Source: CAVQSS01 sp963746605
GTDB lineage: Bacteria > Desulfobacterota > RBG-13-43-22
Direction: 5' to 3'
DNA: 64,000 nt
Assembly (NCBI GenBank): GCA_963746605.1
Contig: CAVVCH010000019.1
Coordinates: 1-64,000, forward strand
The position numbers and the translations under genes are program-made. The notes beneath the pieces were generated by a model, which was not told the origin of the DNA, ran no database searches, and was given only the letters and a program-made list of their open reading frames with translations. This document shows positions 44,856 through 52,355 of the stretch, piece after piece. How positions within the stretch are numbered: position 1 is the first letter of the stretch; every line of letters begins with the position of its first letter.

Positions 44856-45353
44856 ATGAAACAGCAAATCAGGTTAAACGTAAACGGGGACGAGCACCTG
44901 CTCTTCGTGGATCCCTGGCGGACCCTGAATGAGGTGCTGCGCGAGGACCTCAATCTGACGGGCACCAAACTGGGCTGCGGCACCGGGGACTGCGGGGCCT
45001 GCACGGTCCTGGTGGATGGGCGGTCCGTCAATTCCTGCCTGACCCTGGCCGTGACGGTGGACGGCAAATCCGTCAAGACCGTGGAGGGGCTGGCCCCTTC
45101 GGGCGAGGAACTGCATCCCATTCAAGAAGCCTTTGTCCAGGTCGGAGCCATTCAGTGCGGCTTCTGCACTGCCGGGATGGAGATGTCGGCCCTGCACCTG
45201 CTAAACCATAACCCCGCTCCCAGCGAAACGGAAATCCGGGAAGGCCTGTCGGGCCATCTATGCCGCTGCACGGGCTACAACCAGATCGTCGAGGCCATTT
45301 CCGTGGCTGCCGGAAAGATGCGCGGGAACCCGGTGGAAGAGGTGAAAAAATGA
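44856..45353 (+). CDS. Molybdenum hydroxylase, 2Fe-2S subunit
   Basis: A 165-residue CoxS/XdhC-type subunit with two [2Fe-2S] clusters. The N-terminal plant-type cluster is CGTGDCGACTVLVDG with an upstream LGCG; the C-terminal alpha-helical cluster is CGFCTAGMEM and CRCTGYNQIVEA. It carries electrons from the molybdenum centre to FAD. The stop overlaps the start of the FAD subunit in ATGA. GGGAGG precedes the ATG. Confidence 0.95.
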   Translation: MKQQIRLNVNGDEHLLFVDPWRTLNEVLREDLNLTGTKLGCGTGDCGACTVLVDGRSVNSCLTLAVTVDGKSVKTVEGLAPSGEELHPIQEAFVQVGAIQCGFCTAGMEMSALHLLNHNPAPSETEIREGLSGHLCRCTGYNQIVEAISVAAGKMRGNPVEEVKK

Positions 45354-46225
45354 GACTGCCCCATTTCGATTATGCCGCGCCGACCACGTTGGAAGAAGCC
45401 CTGCGGCTGCTGGCCGAAAAGGGACCCGACGCCCGTGTTCTGGCCGGCGGGACCGATCTGATCATCCGCATGCGTTATGGAATCATAAAGCCGTCGGCGA
45501 TCATCCATCTGGGCGGCATTGCCGAGCTGAAAACCATTGCCTATAAGCCCAAGACCGGACTAGCCATCGGGGCCGCGGCCACGCTGGCCGAGGTGGCGGC
45601 CCATCCCGACATCCGGCGGCGCTATCCGGCCGTAGCCTATGCGGCCGGGGAAACGGCCAACGTGCAGGTCCGCAACCTGGGGACGGTGGGCGGCAATCTC
45701 TGCAACGCCGCGCCGTCCGCCGATAACGCCCCCACCCTCATGGCCCTGGGAGCCGAGATGATCTTGGCCGGCCTGCAGGGGGAAAGGCGGGTGCCCCTCG
45801 ATCAATTTTTCAAGGGGCCGGGCCAGACGGTGCTTAGGCCCGGAGAAATCCTGACCGCCATTCAAGTGCCGCCCCTGCCGCCCCATTCGGGCGCCTCCTA
45901 TCAGCATGTCTCGGCCCGGGGGCGGGTGGATATCTCCGCGGTCTGCGTGGGCGCAGCCGCCGTATTTGCAGGGGAGACCTGTCAGGAAGTCCGCATCGTC
46001 CTGGGGGCCGTGGGCCCTACCCCGCTGCGGGCCCTGCAGACGGAAAGCCTGGTTCGGGGGAAACCTTTTACGGCAGAACTGATTAGGCAGGCGGGGGAGA
46101 AGGCTGCCGAAGAATCCCGGCCCATCACCGACGTGCGGGCCAGCGCGGATTATCGCAAGCAGATGGTGGGGGTATTGACCCGCCGGGCTTTGCTGGAAGC
46201 CCAGAAACGGGCCGGCAGGCGTTAG
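45350..46225 (+). CDS. Molybdenum hydroxylase, FAD-binding subunit
   Basis: A 291-residue CoxM-type subunit. FAD loops: RVLAGGTDLIIRMRYG (about 35-50) and VRNLGTVGGNLCNAAPSADNAPTLMALGA (about 105-133), then the C-terminal CO_deh_flav domain. It lacks the roughly 40-residue insert with an extra [4Fe-4S] cluster found in 4-hydroxybenzoyl-CoA reductase, which argues against that enzyme. The ATG at 45350 overlaps the preceding stop; the longer frame from 45260 lies within the 2Fe-2S gene. Confidence 0.94.
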   Translation: MRLPHFDYAAPTTLEEALRLLAEKGPDARVLAGGTDLIIRMRYGIIKPSAIIHLGGIAELKTIAYKPKTGLAIGAAATLAEVAAHPDIRRRYPAVAYAAGETANVQVRNLGTVGGNLCNAAPSADNAPTLMALGAEMILAGLQGERRVPLDQFFKGPGQTVLRPGEILTAIQVPPLPPHSGASYQHVSARGRVDISAVCVGAAAVFAGETCQEVRIVLGAVGPTPLRALQTESLVRGKPFTAELIRQAGEKAAEESRPITDVRASADYRKQMVGVLTRRALLEAQKRAGRR

Positions 46226-46246
46226 GGCCGGCGGAAAGGAACAACC

Positions 46247-48517
46247 ATGGAACAGTTTATGATTATCGGAAAAGAGGTTCCCCGCAATGACGCCGAGGCC
46301 AAGGCCCGGGGAACGGCCCTCTATACAGACGACCTGAAGCTGCCGGGGATGCTCTACGGGCGGATCTTACGGAGCCCGCTGACCCATGCCCGGATCAAAC
46401 ATATCGACGTCAGCAAAGCCGCGGCCCTACCCGGGGTCAAGTGCGTCCTCACCGCAGAGGACACCCCCAAGATCAAGTACGGGAACTGGAGATTGTTTCC
46501 GGAGACCCAGGACGAATATCCCCTGGCGGTGGACAAGGTCCGCTTCATCGGGGACGAGGTGGCCGCCGTGGCCGCCGTGGACCTGGATACGGCCGAAGAA
46601 GCCCTGGGACTTATCGAGGTGGAATATGAGGAACTGCCGGCGGTCTTCGACGTGGACACGGCCAGCCGGCCGGGGGCCCCGGTGTTGCACGACTACTGCC
46701 CCAACAACGTGAGCGTCAACCGCAAGATCCAGTACGGCGACCTGGAAAAAGGTTTCGCCGAAGCGGACTATATCCGGGAAGACACTTTCACCGTCCACGC
46801 CCAGAGCCACGCCTACCTGGAGCCCTGCTCGGCCCTGGCCCAGACCGACCAGGACGGTCGAATCACGCTCTGGACCTCCACCCAGGTCCCCTACATCGTC
46901 CAATGCCTGCTGGCCTCCACCCTGGGCATGCGGGAAAACGATATCCGCGTGGTCAAGCCCTTCGTGGGCGGGGGATTCGGCGGCAAGATGGAACTGCGCA
47001 CCTGGGAGTTCTGCGCGGCCCTCATGGCCAAGAAAACCGGCCGCCCGGTGAAGTTCACCCTCAGCCGGGAGGAAGAGTTTCTGGCCGGCCGGCGCCGCCA
47101 TCCCATGAAGCTCCAGTCCCGGGTGGGCTTCAAGAAGGACGGCACCCTCGTGGCCAAGGACCTGAAAATCACCCTGGACGGCGGGGCCTACAACGCCATG
47201 GGGCCCACGGCCACCTTTCTCTGCGGCAACTTCGGGGCCATGCTCTACCGCTTCCCGAACTACCGTTTCCACGGGCAGCACGTCTACACCAACAAGCCGC
47301 CGGCCAGCGCCATGCGCGGTTTCGGCGCCCCCCAGTCGCTCTATGTGACCGAGACCCAGATGAACCTGGCGGCCGAGGAACTGGGGATCGACCCGGTGGA
47401 CCTGCGCCTCAAGAACGCCCAGGTGAGCGGCGATCAGATTCCGGACGTGGCCACCATTTCCAGTTGCGGGTTTGTCGATTCCATCAAGGCGGTGGCCAAG
47501 ATGAGCGGCTGGAAGGAGAAGCGCAAGAACCTCAAGCCGGGCCAGGGCATCGGCATCGGCTGCTACAGCTTCATCTCCGGCGGGGTCTTCAACTGGTTCA
47601 ATACCCCCTATCCCTTTTCGGCCGCGGAGATCCGGGCCTTTGCCGACGGCACGGTCCATCTGCTGACCATGACGGCCGATATCGGCCAGGGCTCGGACAC
47701 GGTGCTCAAGCAGATCCTGGCCGAGGAGCTGGGGCTGCGCATGGAGGACATCCGCATCACCTCCGGGGACACGGCCATGACCCCCCAGGCCGACCTGGGT
47801 TCCTGGGGCAGCCGGGTGACCCTCATGGGCGGCAACGCCGTGATCGACGCGGCCAAGAAGATCAAGGCCGAGCTTTTCGGCGCCGTATCGGCCCGCTTCA
47901 ACATGAACGTCATCTATGAGCTGGAGTGCCGGGACGGCCGGGTCCAGGCCAAGGGGCGACCCGACAAAGGCGTCTCCTTCGGCGAGGCCGTGGCCATGGT
48001 CCAGAAGGCCAACCGGGGCGAGCCTCTGGTGGCCCGAGGCTCCTATACGCCGCGGGACAAGGGCCTGGTAACGCCGGCCTTTGGTTTCGGGGCCCAGGTG
48101 GCCCAGGTCGAGGTGGACCGGGAAACCGGGTTGGTGAATGTCAAACAGATGTGGACGGCCCACGACTGCGGCACGGTCATCAATCCCCGGGGCGTGGAAG
48201 GCCAGTTGGCCGGGTCCATTCAGATGGGGCTGGGCTATGCCCTTTGCGAGCAGTTCGTCATGGACGGGGGGAAGACCCTGAACACCAATTTTCTGGACTA
48301 CAAGATGCCCAACGCCCTGGACATGCCGACTAGCAGCGAGGTGGTGCACATAGAGACGTACGAACCGGAAGGACCCCGAGGGGCCAAGGAATGCGGCGAA
48401 GGTCTGGCCTCGCCCACGGCCCCGGCTATTGCCGAGGCCGTGTATCACGCCACGGGCTACCGGTGCAAGGACCTGCCTATCACCCCGGAGAAGATCCTCA
48501 AGGGGATGAAGAAATAA
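46247..48517 (+). CDS. Molybdenum hydroxylase, molybdopterin-binding subunit
   Basis: A 756-residue xanthine dehydrogenase-family catalytic subunit; hydroxylates an activated C-H with water. N-terminal aldehyde-oxidase a/b hammerhead (GTALYTDDLKLPGMLYGRIL), PFVGGGFGGKMELR (about 240-253) and PPASAMRGFGAPQSLYVTE. TADIGQGSDTVLKQILAEE and RGAKECGEGLASPTAPAIAE carry the cofactor site and the catalytic Glu (about 718). The AMRGFG motif is of the aldehyde/xanthine type rather than the CO dehydrogenase type (no selenium-sulfur Cys loop). Substrates in the family include purines, aldehydes, aromatic heterocycles and acyl-CoAs. High local GC. Confidence 0.95.
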   Translation: MEQFMIIGKEVPRNDAEAKARGTALYTDDLKLPGMLYGRILRSPLTHARIKHIDVSKAAALPGVKCVLTAEDTPKIKYGNWRLFPETQDEYPLAVDKVRFIGDEVAAVAAVDLDTAEEALGLIEVEYEELPAVFDVDTASRPGAPVLHDYCPNNVSVNRKIQYGDLEKGFAEADYIREDTFTVHAQSHAYLEPCSALAQTDQDGRITLWTSTQVPYIVQCLLASTLGMRENDIRVVKPFVGGGFGGKMELRTWEFCAALMAKKTGRPVKFTLSREEEFLAGRRRHPMKLQSRVGFKKDGTLVAKDLKITLDGGAYNAMGPTATFLCGNFGAMLYRFPNYRFHGQHVYTNKPPASAMRGFGAPQSLYVTETQMNLAAEELGIDPVDLRLKNAQVSGDQIPDVATISSCGFVDSIKAVAKMSGWKEKRKNLKPGQGIGIGCYSFISGGVFNWFNTPYPFSAAEIRAFADGTVHLLTMTADIGQGSDTVLKQILAEELGLRMEDIRITSGDTAMTPQADLGSWGSRVTLMGGNAVIDAAKKIKAELFGAVSARFNMNVIYELECRDGRVQAKGRPDKGVSFGEAVAMVQKANRGEPLVARGSYTPRDKGLVTPAFGFGAQVAQVEVDRETGLVNVKQMWTAHDCGTVINPRGVEGQLAGSIQMGLGYALCEQFVMDGGKTLNTNFLDYKMPNALDMPTSSEVVHIETYEPEGPRGAKECGEGLASPTAPAIAEAVYHATGYRCKDLPITPEKILKGMKK

Positions 48518-48561
48518 AGCCAAACCTATTCCGAGAATCTATCGTTACCTGTTTCGAAAAA

Positions 48562-48643
48562 GGAGTAATGGAGTGTTGGAGTGAAGGAGTATTGATCTGA
48601 AAAAAACATTAGCTCCAATACTCCACTACTCCATTACTCCAAT
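48562..48643. repeat. 8-base-period inverted repeat, copy C
   Basis: Left arm GGAGTAAT, GGAGTGTT, GGAGTGAA, GGAGTATT, an uninterrupted octamer series. Right arm CTCCAATA, CTCCACTA, CTCCATTA, CTCCAAT. The loop is A-rich. It separates the hydroxylase genes from the ketopantoate-reductase-like gene. Confidence 0.92.
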
Positions 48644-48659
48644 CCGCAAGAGGAAAATT

Positions 48660-49601
48660 ATGGCAAAACCTACCATAGCCGTCGTGGGTATCGGGGCCAC
48701 CGGCGCCGTTCTGGCCGCGGCCCTGCTGAAAAATGATCCGGAAGTCCTGCTGGTGGATCCCCAGCCCGGTCTGAAGGAAAGGCTTCTCCAGGACGGTATC
48801 CGGATAACGGGGGTCATCGACTATCAGGTCCCGGTACAAAATATTTTCACCCGAATCGGAGATTTAAAGGAATTTCGGCCTTCGGTTGTTTTCCTCGCCA
48901 CCAAAACCTTTCACCTCCAGCGGGTCCTGGAAGAACTGGAGGAGGTCTTCCAGCCGGGGATGAAGCTGGTCAGCACCCACAACGGCCTGGGGCCGGAAGA
49001 CCTGATCGCCGACCGCTTCGGGGCCGATGCGGCTTTCCGAATGTCCTTGAATTACGGCGTTTCCCTCCAAGGACCCGGGCGGGTGGCAGCGGCCTTCTTC
49101 AACCGGCCGAACCACCTGGGGGGCCTGGTCCCCGAAAACCAGGAAGCGGGCCGGACCCTGGCCGCGCAACTCACCGCCGGCGGGCTGGACACCGAGTACG
49201 TGGAAGACATCAAGCTCTTCGTCTGGAAAAAGATGATTATGAAATGCACCATGGCCTCGATCTGCGCCGTAACCGACAAGACCATCCAGGGGGCACTGCA
49301 ATTCCCGCCTACGCGGGAGATCGCGGAGGTCTGCTTTCAGGAAGTGCTCGCCGTGGCCAGGGCCAAGGGCTACGACCTGGGAGCCGATTACCTTCAGCAG
49401 GCTTTGGCTTATCTGGAGAAGGTGGGGGTCCACAAGGATTCCATGTGCCAGGATCTCGCCAATCGGACCCGTACCGAAATTGATTTTTTGGGTGGGAAAG
49501 TCGTGGAGTACGGGAGGGAAACGGGCGTCCCTACCCCGTATTACTCGGTCCTGACCAATCTGGTCAAAGCCCTCGAGGATAATTACCTGAAGCGATATTA
49601 A
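48660..49601 (+). CDS. Ketopantoate reductase (ApbA/PanE) family dehydrogenase
   Basis: A 313-residue NADP-dependent reductase of the ApbA/PanE family. Rossmann loop IAVVGIGATGAVLAAALL (about 6-23), VFLATKTFHLQRVLEEL, NGLGPEDLIADRFG and the family Lys in LFVWKKMIMKCTMASI. The C-terminal helical domain has GVHKDSMCQDLANRTRTEIDFLGG, with the conserved SM-QD and TEID pattern. Although the true PanE would make pantoate, and panCD are in the window 42 kb away, the location inside a catabolic cluster suggests another 2-keto or 3-keto acid substrate. GAGGAAAA precedes the ATG. Confidence 0.9.
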   Translation: MAKPTIAVVGIGATGAVLAAALLKNDPEVLLVDPQPGLKERLLQDGIRITGVIDYQVPVQNIFTRIGDLKEFRPSVVFLATKTFHLQRVLEELEEVFQPGMKLVSTHNGLGPEDLIADRFGADAAFRMSLNYGVSLQGPGRVAAAFFNRPNHLGGLVPENQEAGRTLAAQLTAGGLDTEYVEDIKLFVWKKMIMKCTMASICAVTDKTIQGALQFPPTREIAEVCFQEVLAVARAKGYDLGADYLQQALAYLEKVGVHKDSMCQDLANRTRTEIDFLGGKVVEYGRETGVPTPYYSVLTNLVKALEDNYLKRY

Positions 49602-49613
49602 AAGCCCTTTTTG

Positions 49614-49650
49614 GTTGAACGTCGAACATCGAACTTCCAACATCGAATGT
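49614..49650. repeat. Short dispersed repeat with GAACATCGAAC units, second copy
   Basis: TTGAACGTCGAACATCGAAC followed by CCAACATCGAATG; same order as at 11498-11540 with one unit fewer. Confidence 0.6.
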
Positions 49651-49794
49651 ATTAGATGGGCTTGAAAGAGTCAATGAAAACCCCGGGCACATCGGCCATT
49701 AACGTGGGGTTCATCCCTAAATGTAGCCCAGCCGCCCTCGGCTGTGAGTATTATTTGAAATATTTTCATCCTTCGTGGGGGCTCGCCCGCAGGC

Positions 49795-50292
49795 ATGTGG
49801 GTTAGTATAAAAATAGAAAAAACGAAATACTATGACAAAAGTAATTACCGAAGCGACTTGAGTGGGGACGAAAAGGTCCTCATGGCCATCGTCCGGGCCG
49901 CGGAACGATTTAAACGGGCTATTTCGGCCCTTTTCCGAAAATACCATCTCTCTTTCCCGCAATACAACATCCTGCGCGTGCTGGATGCCTCCACCGACGG
50001 CAAAAGCCGGATCACGGAAGTGAGCCGGATCATGCTCGTCCCGGGGGCCAATATCACCGGCCTGGCCAAGCGCTTGGAAAAAAGCGGCTTTATCCAACGA
50101 AAATCAGACCCCAAGGATGAACGAGTCACCCTCCTGGAAATCACCCCGAAAGGGAAGAGCACGCTGGCCGATATAGAAATGAAGCGCGACCAGTTACTGG
50201 AAAAAATGCTGAAAGGTTTTTTGTCTAAAGAGAAAAAAGAGCTACTGGCAATGGTTAGAAGGCTTCTTAGAAACACCCGGCAGTTGACCTGA
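49795..50292 (+). CDS. MarR-family transcriptional regulator
   Basis: A 165-residue winged-helix regulator. DNA-binding part: FPQYNILRVLDASTDG, ITEVSRIMLVPGANITGLAKRLEKSGFIQRKSDPKDERVTLLEIT (about 62-118), with the wing Asp-x-Arg (DPKDERV) typical of the family; flanking helices form the dimer. MarR proteins usually repress neighbouring genes and release DNA on binding an aromatic or CoA-ester ligand. It follows the catabolic cluster in the same direction. The start is uncertain: the first about 20 residues are AT-rich and a downstream TTG near 49858 is possible. Confidence 0.85.
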   Translation: MWVSIKIEKTKYYDKSNYRSDLSGDEKVLMAIVRAAERFKRAISALFRKYHLSFPQYNILRVLDASTDGKSRITEVSRIMLVPGANITGLAKRLEKSGFIQRKSDPKDERVTLLEITPKGKSTLADIEMKRDQLLEKMLKGFLSKEKKELLAMVRRLLRNTRQLT

Positions 50293-50305
50293 GCGAGGAA
50301 CCACT

Positions 50306-50686
50306 ATGGGATCAATTCAGGAAAACAACAAAGAAATTGTGACGAAGTTTTATGATCTTATTATCAATAAGAAAGATTTTGAAGCAGCCCGACCGTATAT
50401 CGGCCCCCGATACAAGCAGCATAATCCCCTGGTCAAAGATTATCCTGAAGGCCTCAAGGAGTTTATCGAATTTCTCAAGACAAATTACCCGGAAGCCCGG
50501 AGCGAAATCAAGCGGATTATCGCCGAGGATGACTATGTAGTCCTCCATGTTCATTCGATACGGTCCCCGAAACTTCAGCGGGCCATTATCGAGATATTCA
50601 GGCTGGAAAACGGCAAGATCGACGAGCACTGGGACGTAATCCAGGAAATTCCCGAATCCTCGGCAAATCCGAACGGGATGTTCTAA
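50306..50686 (+). CDS. SnoaL-like (NTF2-fold) protein
   Basis: A 126-residue NTF2-fold protein similar to SnoaL-like polyketide cyclases/ester cyclases: KEIVTKFYDLIINKKDFEAARPYI, YKQHNPLVKDYPEGLKEFI, YVVLHVHSI and IEIFRLENGKIDEHWDVIQE. The His-Asn, Asp and Glu-His-Trp-Asp set lines the usual pocket. It may isomerise or cyclise a small product or bind a ligand; the function here is not defined. Follows the MarR gene by 13 bases and ends at a strong terminator, so it is probably the last gene of that unit. Confidence 0.82.
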   Translation: MGSIQENNKEIVTKFYDLIINKKDFEAARPYIGPRYKQHNPLVKDYPEGLKEFIEFLKTNYPEARSEIKRIIAEDDYVVLHVHSIRSPKLQRAIIEIFRLENGKIDEHWDVIQEIPESSANPNGMF

Positions 50687-50710
50687 AAATCTTCAGATGA
50701 CTTGAATGGA

Positions 50711-50742
50711 GGGGCAGGAATCGATTTCTTCCTGCCCCTTTT
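50711..50742 (+). terminator. Rho-independent terminator closing the catabolic block
   Basis: GGGGCAGGAA and TTCCTGCCCC form a perfect 10-base stem with an 8-base loop and a TTTT tail. It lies between the convergent SnoaL-like and EF-hand genes. Confidence 0.93.
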
Positions 50743-50775
50743 ATATCCCGGAAGGATAGGAATGGGCCGTATCGA

Positions 50776-51222
50776 TCAGGCCTCCTGTATATTACCTGTG
50801 TTCCCCAATATCTTCACGATCAGCTCCGAAAGCTCGTCCTTACTGATGCTCCCGTCGTTGTTCTTGTCCATTTGGGCGAACAAATCATCCAACCGACTCT
50901 GTTGGCTGGCGTCGGTCACCGATCCTGGACCGCCCTGACCACCCGGCGGGGGTGGGGCATTCTCGCGCATGAAACTGTCCAGTTCCGTCTTGCTTAACTT
51001 TCCGTCTCCGTCCGCATCGTAGGTGGAAAAAATATCGTCCACGCTCAGCGTGCTGCCGGTATCTTTCGACAACTTCTTGGCCAGGTCCGATATTTCCACT
51101 TTGTCGATGCCGCCGTCCCCGTCACTATCTACCTTGTTGAATAAATCATTTCGATGCATCTGCATGGATGGCATGGCCATCTGGCTGTACAGACCGTTCA
51201 TAGAGCCGACATTGTTGACCAT
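50776..51222 (-). CDS. EF-hand calcium-binding protein
   Basis: A 148-residue acidic protein with three clear EF-hand loops: DSDGDGGIDKVE (about 33-44), DADGDGKLSKTE (about 66-77) and DKNNDGSISKDE (about 120-131). Each has the Asp-x-Asp-x-Asp-Gly pattern and a Glu at position 12. A Pro/Gly-rich linker (PPPPGGQGGPG) separates the second and third. No signal peptide. The ATG at 51222 follows AAGGAGG by 5 bases. Bacterial EF-hand proteins of this kind bind calcium; the role (buffer or regulator) is unknown. Its neighbour upstream is an IS3 fragment. Confidence 0.9.
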   Translation of the reverse strand: MVNNVGSMNGLYSQMAMPSMQMHRNDLFNKVDSDGDGGIDKVEISDLAKKLSKDTGSTLSVDDIFSTYDADGDGKLSKTELDSFMRENAPPPPGGQGGPGSVTDASQQSRLDDLFAQMDKNNDGSISKDELSELIVKILGNTGNIQEA

Positions 51223-51334
51223 AGGGTCCTCCTTCAAAAGTTTTTTTTTACTGCCAACGCATCCCGGGATATCCTCTTCCTAAAGCAAGACAAATGCCAG
51301 AAATCCGGCCGGCGGGAGATAGACCCCCGGACAA

Positions 51335-51559
51335 TCAGTCGGATAAGTTACGCTTGATGACCTGCCCGCCAACCCTTTTTTTTCGTTTATCTGCGAACAA
51401 TTCCGGGGCCTGGTGGAGAAAGACCGATTTCCAGTTCTTGATCTGGTTGGGATGAACCTGATAGTGGGCAGCCAATTCCAACAGGCTCTTTTTCCCCCGC
51501 AGGAGTTCCAATACGATCTGCGCCTTAAACGTTCCGCTGTAGGTTCGTCTTTTGGTCAT
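51335..51559 (-). mobile_element. IS3-family transposase OrfA remnant
   Basis: A 74-residue HTH protein of the IS3/IS911 OrfA type: KRRTYSGTFKAQIVLELLRGKKSLLELAAHYQVHPNQIKNWK. The normal OrfA is about 90-100 residues with a leucine zipper that overlaps OrfB; here the C-terminus changes after KRKKRVGGQ and stops, and no OrfB integrase (DDE) follows. So the element is truncated and inactive. No terminal inverted repeats could be identified. Confidence 0.8.
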
Positions 51560-51765
51560 AAACGTAACGTATCCGCTTTGTCATTTTTTTTTGATGAGCT
51601 GCCGGTCGATCGCCGGAGGCCATCTCTCGGTCAGGACCGCAGAACATTTTTTCCGAGTTCCCGGGGAAATTATTTCCGAGAGGGGGACGGCCCATCTTCA
51701 GACGGGCCAGGCTTCTTTCCCCGGACGGACCTCGGGTCTTTTTGATCCTTCAACCGAAGGTCTCC

Positions 51766-52287
51766 TTACTGTGGACACCGGGCAAACTGCTTTAAAGCCT
51801 TTTTCTGGGCCGGGGTCAGTAACGATTTGATTTCCTCGCCGGCCCGGATCTGGGCCAGTTGACTCGAGGTCCTCAAGGCCTCCATTTTTTTCAATTTGAT
51901 TTCCACCACCTTTAGATCCACGGGCCCTTGGTCCAGGATTTCTTGTAGCTCAATCCGGATTACTTCCAGCTCGGCTCCCTTAGGGATTTCCTCCTTAGCC
52001 AGCCTGCGTTCTATGGCCTGCATCTTATCTATCTGCTCTTCATTCAGATCTGAGACCGGGAGATGGTGCCACCAGAGAGGCGCGGGACTCGGCCCTGGTC
52101 GTCCCTCCCAGCTTTCCCCCTCGGTTGGCCCCCAGGGAGGTCTTTCCGGCATCCGGCCGGGGGGGGGACCCGGACGAAAAGCGGGAGGGGGGAAACCGGT
52201 CCGGTCACCGGGGTCACTGGAAACGAGGGACGCGGGAAAAATCAACGCTAGGAAAATAATCAACAAAACAAGATCATTTTTTTTCAT
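51766..52287 (-). CDS. Periplasmic Spy/CpxP-like or heavy-metal-sensor protein
   Basis: A 173-residue protein with a signal peptide (LVLLIIFLALIFPASLVSS). A long Pro/Gly-rich segment (residues about 30-75) and a helical LTxxQ-type domain follow: SDLNEEQIDKMQAIERRL and LLTPAQKKALKQF at the C-terminus. The latter matches the LTPEQ repeat of Spy/CpxP/Zra-like proteins, chaperones or sensors of envelope and metal stress. GGAG precedes the ATG by 6 bases. It is the last gene after the MacAB genes (68-base gap) and fits with the BaeSR-like regulators nearby. Confidence 0.78.
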   Translation of the reverse strand: MKKNDLVLLIIFLALIFPASLVSSDPGDRTGFPPPAFRPGPPPGRMPERPPWGPTEGESWEGRPGPSPAPLWWHHLPVSDLNEEQIDKMQAIERRLAKEEIPKGAELEVIRIELQEILDQGPVDLKVVEIKLKKMEALRTSSQLAQIRAGEEIKSLLTPAQKKALKQFARCPQ

Positions 52288-52355
52288 TGGAACTCCTTTC
52301 GTTTAAGTGGTTAAAGTCGAAATTCCAAACACCAAGCTTGAAATCGGGATGGAAA

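Noticed and set aside
45260..45349. 30-residue N-terminal extension of the Mo hydroxylase FAD subunit
   Set aside because: It is an out-of-frame reading of the 2Fe-2S gene; the ATGA overlap at 45350 gives the natural start.
46903..47919. 338-residue plus-strand frame inside the same gene
   Set aside because: Arg/Gly/His/Pro-rich out-of-frame translation of the Mo hydroxylase gene.
46427..48523. 698-residue open frame antisense to the Mo hydroxylase large subunit
   Set aside because: Mirror frame of a GC-rich gene with strong codon bias; His/Gly-rich nonsense composition and no domains. The plus-strand gene explains it.
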